A DNA stretch of 64,000 nt, taken from positions 220,765-284,764 of the forward strand of contig NW_019091533.1 of assembly GCF_001949145.1 (NCBI RefSeq), read 5' to 3'. The notes below the pieces were generated by a model. That model searched no databases and had not been told where the DNA came from. It was given only the letters and a program-made list of their open reading frames with translations. This document shows positions 57,540 to 64,000 of this stretch, piece by piece. The position numbers and the translations under genes are program-made. The DNA is from Acanthaster planci (lineage: Eukaryota > Echinodermata > Asteroidea > Valvatida > Acanthasteridae). Every line of letters begins with the position of its first letter. The stretch's first letter is position 1.

Positions 57540-60489
57540 CAGTTAGCCAATCGCAAACGAGTATTATGCGAGGCGCAATGGTTGCCTGGGCTACCTTTTA
57601 CACTCATTGGACAACGACCAGAATATATTATGTAGAAGATTCTATTTGTTGTAAAGGGGGAGTGCTATGTCTTTCAGTGGGAAGAATGTTTGGCACTGAG
57701 ATGCGGAATCAGCAGACTTCTGAAGTTTTATTTGCAGTAAGTGAACAAAGCGCATAACCCCATAAAGTTAAACAGCTGACAGTATTTGACGGCTATTTCT
57801 CGGTTTAAAGTAAAGCTTATTAAAACATTGAGAGATGACTTTAAGTGATCAGGCATCGTTTGCAGTGCACCACGTCGAAATAAGTGCTCAGATTTCTGTT
57901 CAGCAGTCAAAACTTAAACGGTTCAACTCTTGGTCGGCAAGTTTATATGAAAGCATAAATTAAGTTTCAAAATGGAATTGCACTGTGTGTTTGAACCTTT
58001 GAAGAGAATCAAATACTTAATCACGTGGGGTGCTTCTTCCATCCAGAAAAGATTCAAAAAGTTAAAGCGAAAGAACAAGGTAAAAATACTTCGAGAAGAG
58101 GAGAGCTGAGTTCAAACCGAAATTCACGGCAAAAGAACCGAACATCGAATATTTCACACAAATGAAAACTGAACCATAGCACAATATCAATCTACGGGAT
58201 AGGGCATCCTTATTTACAGCTCCATGGGAATGGTGTTACGCCATGGATGAAAAATACTCGCAAGTTGTTCAGATAAATGTTCAGAATTGATATAAAACAA
58301 AATGCAGGCACATACCGGCATAGTGAATTACGCGATGGATTCACATCGAGTTTAATAACATGAAAGCTGCACGTACGGTATTGCACAATCGCATTGCCCC
58401 GTGATGTGAGATGGAACGGTCCAGAATGCGCGCCAAGGTCATGCCCAATGACACGCCCAGAATGCAAATAAATAAAAAAAATAAGTTGCCTCAGGGATTT
58501 CTTTCCCCTCTGATCCACAAACTGCAGGCGTTGCATGCGCAGCGTGTAATCCAGTGCGACATAGGGAGTATAGAGGTCAATTTTTGCTGGCCTGCTATTG
58601 TTGTGGGTTTTATTAATCCGTCACTGAGACATGAATACCGTAAGTTTTTGGACGAGTGGCCCATGGTACACGTATGATTCAACTAGTATTTATTTAGGGG
58701 GGAATAATTTTTCCAAAAAAGTAACGACTGGCAATTCCTTGATGGTAGAATATTTCCCAAGGGGTTTTATAAAGTGAATCGAATTACATGTAGTGTTGGA
58801 CCACCGACCCGAAAAAAATTTCGGCAGTGAATTTTTCTCATTTCTCAAGCAACCGAAAAAACAAAATGTGGCCCAAAAGTGTCAGTTGACGTTGACTGAG
58901 ACCATAAAGCAAGGAACAGATATGCTGAGACTATGACAGGCCAGGGCGTTTGTCGTTTATTTTATGGTTCTCATATTTCTTGACCTTGAAGGAGAGTCAG
59001 TCGGTGGGAGGGGCTGGGTAAAGTAAAATTACATGTACTTGTTCCCATAAATTCTTAAGGTTATCATTTTCTTCGTTTCATTTTTTTCTTAGCAGAATTA
59101 TAAAAGGTTTCTTCCTCGGTCAGAGCACAGCCAAAAATATGGATCGATTGGAAATGAGACCCATTTAGTACGAACGCCCTAAAACAAGGAACAAGACAAT
59201 AGGCATTAACGGATATCAACTATTGTCAAACTGTACAATATTTTATTCAGTGAACACTTCTGAAGTATCTCAATCTAGTAACATAAATTATGGTACCAAA
59301 TACAGGGCACTATTAAAATGACTAGTCCCCGACGGAATGTCTATGAAATTATCCAAACGGTTCCCCCTTTGTGAAAAAGAGAATTTCTGATTATTGAAAC
59401 GGTGCTGAAGTGCATTCATTCGACAATGCACTGTATGTATAAATTTCAAACCCCAAAAAGTTCCAAAATATTTCTTAATTTCTCGGGAAAAAGGTACTGA
59501 TCGACGCAAAAAATGAAAAGGTAAGACGGTGTTTCCAAATTCTAAATTCAGCCAGAGGAGTCTCCACTTGGACAGTTTTTAATCTCTGTTCTTGAGAGTT
59601 CTGTTAACAAAGTTACCCAGACCATTCCCATACTGCGACAGAGCTGAATTGGGAAAAAATCATCTGTACGGTGCTCATATTCCCAAGTTAGAAATTTATC
59701 ATTTCTGCCCTAAAATAGCCATTCTTGTCTAGAAATTACATCAGATGATGGTGACAATCATAGATTATCAGACCAATGTATGAATGAACTGAATCTATGA
59801 AACTGACTATCTACAATAATTCATACTGCGCATCTGTCCGGCTAAGTAGTATTATCAAGTGTTCTGACATACTTAGCCAAATATCATCTACATTTCCTGC
59901 GGATTGCAGTAAAGTAGGAAATTACTGTCGTGTAAATTCAAATAACACCAAGCACCAAGGTTCTGATTGGTCAATAAGCAGGTGTGTTACGTAATCAGGA
60001 ATGTCTGTGTCCTTTCTCTATGCTCATAGTTATATCATAGAGCAGGGTCCTTACTCTATGCCTATACACATGTACCACGGAGGAAGGCTTTTCCATGAAT
60101 GTACATACCACTTCACGGTCAACCCCCAACGAAATACTTTTAGCCCTCATGTCATTGTCGCCTCAACAATTGTGCAGATAATGGGAACACCAGCCCTATG
60201 GAACATCATTCATACTGTCTGAAACTATGGGAAATACAATGCGTGTCAGAAAGCTGACTGCAAACTTCCTCGTCCACAGCGGGCTCATTGTGATTGGCCC
60301 AACCTGTGGAATAATTATATGTCAGGAAAGCAAGCCGCACTTGCTGGAAAGTTAGCACGGGCTGTGCATGCCTTGGATTTCTAGATAAAAGTAGAAGTCG
60401 ATCCACCAATTTAAATGGACGGTGAAGGTTGTGGTTGATATGACGGTGGGACAAAGGATAGAATAAAGTCTCCCTCCCGAGTCCCATGT
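57540..60489. other. Upstream of the DUSP gene, nothing recognised
   Basis: AT-rich intergenic DNA. Frames are short with no family resemblance. Confidence 0.4.
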
Positions 60490-60497
60490 GCATGCCT

Positions 60498-61412
60498 ATG
60501 GAGGACGAAAAGTGGCCATCTGCTTTTCTGCTATCAGAATGGTAGAAAAGCAGATTTTATGTTCTGGTAACATGCAATTTCGACTTTTCTGCCAACTGAA
60601 AAAGCAGAATGAGCATTGTTTGGTTAGGCATTTTTCTATTTTTCTGCTTCAAGAAAAGCAGATTTTATTTTTTTTTTCATTCGCTGGCGGCCGAAAAGCG
60701 GCCATCTGCTTTTCTGCTTTCAAGCTGGCAGACATTTGGATCAAACATTTGGATGACAACTGTGAATTCAACTTTTCTGCTTTTGTGATACCGGAAAAGC
60801 AGATTTTACATAGGTGACCAAAAAGTGGCCATCTGCTTTTCTGCCTTCCAAGGGCCGTGAACCTCAGGTTATGACCATTTCCTTTCTTGGGGACTGAAGA
60901 CGTATAAACCAGTAATTACAGTCCACCCTATCTTTTATGATGAAAGATTCACACGTTTTCGATTCCTTGGCCCAAGCAAGCTTGTGTGTCTATTGGATGA
61001 TAGTTGTAAAACTGTATTTCCTTTGAGATGCTGTTTTCTCTGCCTCACGGGGACACTGATACTGCCGTATGGGATTGGTCTCGAGAGAGCGCGGTTATGT
61101 ACTGCTTTCCATAGTCTTCACTCCCCCAAAACGGAAATGGTCGTAACCTACAGGTTCATGACCCCATTCACTGCCCATTGAGGAGAAGAAAAGCAGATGG
61201 CCACTTTTCGGCTGCCATCGAATGAAAAAGAAGTAAAATCTGCTTTTCTTGAAGCAGAAAATTAGAGAAATGCATAATCAAACAATGTTCATTCTGCTTT
61301 TTGAGTTCGCAGAAAAGTAGAAAAGTCAAAATTGCATGTTACCAGAACATAAAATCTGCTTTTCTAACATTCCGATAGCAGAAAAGCAGACGGCCCCTTT
61401 TCGTCCTCCGTA
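60498..61412. mobile_element. 915-bp foldback element with about 220-bp inverted arms
   Basis: Left arm 60498-60722 and right arm 61188-61412 are imperfect inverted copies (ends GGAGGACGAAAAG and CTTTTCGTCCTCC). Both flanks carry the direct repeat GCATGCCT (60490-60497, 61413-61420), an 8-bp duplication of hAT or P type. Within it a 25-30-bp module (GGCCATCTGCTTTTCTGC) recurs near 60506, 60692 and 60820, and inverted near 61190 and 61385. No transposase frame is present, so the element is non-autonomous. Confidence 0.8.
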
Positions 61413-61420
61413 GCATGCCT

Positions 61421-64000
61421 TCAATGTACGTGTGTATATGTACGCTGTTACTCTTTCTTCTGCACTAGGGACTATTTAAAGGACTGGTGTTTGGGGATCA
61501 CTTCCCCCCCCCTTTCCAAACTTCACCCCCCTCCCTTACCCTAAAAATCGTGCTCAGTTGCAAAATGTAAGCCAAAATCACCTTAGATGCTAGTATAATT
61601 TCTGCATACCTCAGTCCACAAATATCTAATGCCTTGTGACCTTTCTGTAGATCTCCTTTTATGAAATATACAATCCTTTTCAGATTACTTTCTGGATTTC
61701 ATGCTTCATATAATTATTCCAACCCTTGAGGTGAAAGGCAAACACCTCCCCTTCTATCCATTTGCAAGTTTTTACCTTATTCACTTGATAAAACCAATCT
61801 CTGACTTAAGGGTTAGACATTCTTTGACTATGGATACTTCACATATTTCTGAATTCGAGGGGAATTTGGTCCCATGGAGGTAAATGATATATGAACGGAA
61901 TGATACCGAGATTAAAACAATTTTGACGCACTGTGAAACATGACACATGACGTGCCATCTTGGAACAATTCAACACAGTTACAATTATCCTGTAACTACA
62001 AGCATTAGTACTTGATACACTGTGTGTATTGATAAAACATCAACTGCACTGTGTAAGTTTAGCATGCCAGGTAAAGGTCGATGCAAGTGCATGTACAGTA
62101 TGTTACCACCCAAAAAATACAGGCCCCTGGTATCCACGCCAGTAAAAAGGCTTGTTATTAACCTCAAGAGCTGTTTTTCTTTCCGCTGTAACGGTTTAAC
62201 TATAAAAGGGATTGTATCTGACCCATATAGTTGAAATGACTTGCACACAAACACGAATATCGATGACATCAACTGGCATGGAAGACCTTTCAGTCAACTA
62301 TGTATCTCTGTTCGATGGGCGATCATATTTCGCGGCAGTCTTGTCCGTCTTCTCCCAATAGAGCCTCAACTCTCTTGATTTTGATCGACGACCAGGACGG
62401 TTATAATCTTACCCTGCCGGCCACTGTCTCGAGCAAGTGGATAAATAAGGTGCTGGCACTGGTGAAAATGTGGGGGGGGGGGAAATTGGAAAAAAAAAGA
62501 AAGAAGAAAGCCAGCGAATCTTCACAAGCACACGTGTTCAGTGACATCACATCCTGTTTGTTCCATTTATCGGAGTCATGCTGAATAGGGCTTTTCAAGA
62601 CTTCAATGTTTTTGCTCATGTAAGCCGAGATGCAAAATAAATGGTGTTGTGTTACCATGGTATTTTCACAAAGATTTTTTGTTTGTGTACGGCTGGCAAT
62701 GTCTTTTCTCTAAGCCTTCGGCAGACGAGACTCTTGTTTTTGGATGATAACTTCACACACTTGGATTGAAGAATGCCCTTAGGCATTGTGATCACTTGGT
62801 GATACAGAGAGTATAACAAATAGTTCAGCTGCGACAGTTCTATGGGCAGCTTATATAGTGTTAGAAGGATCTGGCTTATACATGTATCTCTGAAGCGCCC
62901 TAAAAAATCTAAGGCCTTGCTACAACTCTGTAGTTTGAGCAGACAATTTTAAGGCCATCATCACTCAATCAAATTGGTTGAGAATGAACTTTGCTCTCTC
63001 GAAAATGCTTTTCTTTTTCAGGTGGAAATGGGTGACGGCACATAAACTCACTAGATGGGTGCAGTCAATGCATGCATTTTCACTAGCAAACTTAGCTGAC
63101 AGGTTTGAGTTGTAAAAATAACCAGAACAAGACTTTGCTTCTCAATAACTCTGTGCTGATGATGGAAAAATAATAGCACTGACCATAAGACCTGAGAAAA
63201 ATGAACAATGATTGTAACTTCTACCAAGTACGAGCCTCACTAGCATTCTTCATCATCAACTGACGTGAAAATCAGATACTCTAAACAACGTAGCCACCAC
63301 AAAGACCAAATCAAACATAATACTGCACAAGGAAAGCAAACAAAACCAAAAACAAACAAGCAAACTCAAAAGAGAGAATTATGAGCATCAAAACCGAGAC
63401 AAAACGAACCAAAACAAATAACACACCCCACCCAACCCACCGAAAACAATGTGGTCTGAAATCTTTCTCTCATCGCCATTATCGTGGAGTTGAACATGCA
63501 CACAATGCTACACCCACGTGCATGCAATAAAAAAAAAAAGAGACAAATGCTATCAGTAATCTGAGCTGGGTCAAACGGTTAAAGTTCTAACATAAAAGAT
63601 AGAGTCCTGCACAAGTCAACAGATTTTCTGAAGGAATTTGACAGTTTACATCTACGCACTTGAAGGGTTACCTGCAAGGGTGTTGATGATGAAAGGGTTG
63701 GGGGGGGGGATTGGCAAGTAGGCCTGTCAAGAAAGAAATATGTAAAACCTAACAAAATCTAAGGGCAAAACACATACAGGTACACTGTACGAGAGAAATA
63801 TGAAGCTAGTGCTGTGGCAAAATTGGCTTTGTTTTTGATCAGCACAAAAAAAAGTCAAGTGTGAGTGTGTGGGGCCTGAAATGATCTAGCGACCCATGCC
63901 TCTAGTCAATAGGTGAGGGGGTGGGGGTAGGTCCTCAGTTACTCAGTTACAATGTACTTTGTGTAGCTACGTGCCCAGTATGACGGGCAAGATCTGTTAC
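61421..64000. other. Right end, nothing recognised
   Basis: AT-rich DNA with C, G and A homopolymers (61505, 62473, 63526, 63702) and no supported gene. Confidence 0.4.

Overview
The window looks like nuclear DNA of a marine invertebrate, most likely a deuterostome such as an echinoderm or hemichordate. Genes are spread over many short exons with GT/AG introns of 0.1 to 12 kb, the intergenic DNA is AT-rich, and palindromic (TACATG)n tracts, small inverted-repeat transposons and decayed LINE pieces are common. The species assignment is inference. Nothing bacterial, viral or CRISPR-like was seen.

Three genes can be reconstructed exon by exon with consistent splice phases. (1) Plus strand, 3824-18437: a 15-exon L1CAM/NrCAM/neurofascin/neuroglian-type adhesion protein. 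It has a signal peptide, six Ig domains and three fibronectin-III domains, about 919 aa. It then stops, with no membrane segment or ankyrin-binding tail, and a poly(A) signal lies about 160 bases on. (2) Minus strand, 22736-21363: ribosomal protein eL29 (RPL29), 60 aa in three very small exons. (3) Minus strand, 56899-38336: a three-exon MAP-kinase phosphatase of the cytoplasmic DUSP6/7/9 (MKP-3) type, 392 aa, with a rhodanese/kinase-interaction domain and the HCLAGVSRS catalytic loop.

Layout: 1-3.8 kb, upstream region with one doubtful minus-strand exon; 3.8-18.6 kb, the adhesion gene; 18.6-21.3 kb, spacer; 21.3-22.8 kb, RPL29, convergent with the adhesion gene; 22.8-38 kb, gene-poor DNA with two LINE 3' ends, inverted-repeat elements and hairpins; 38-57 kb, the phosphatase gene with introns of 12.1 and 5.3 kb that hold minisatellites, a near-identical inverted duplication and a 126-bp MITE; 57-64 kb, the phosphatase 5' flank and then gene-free DNA with a 915-bp foldback element.

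The three genes form no pathway or operon; each is an independent transcription unit. The most unusual observations are the membrane-less L1-type protein, a decayed Ig half-exon in the same gene whose second cysteine codon reads TGA, and several palindromic elements, two of them with exact 8- and 9-bp target-site duplications.
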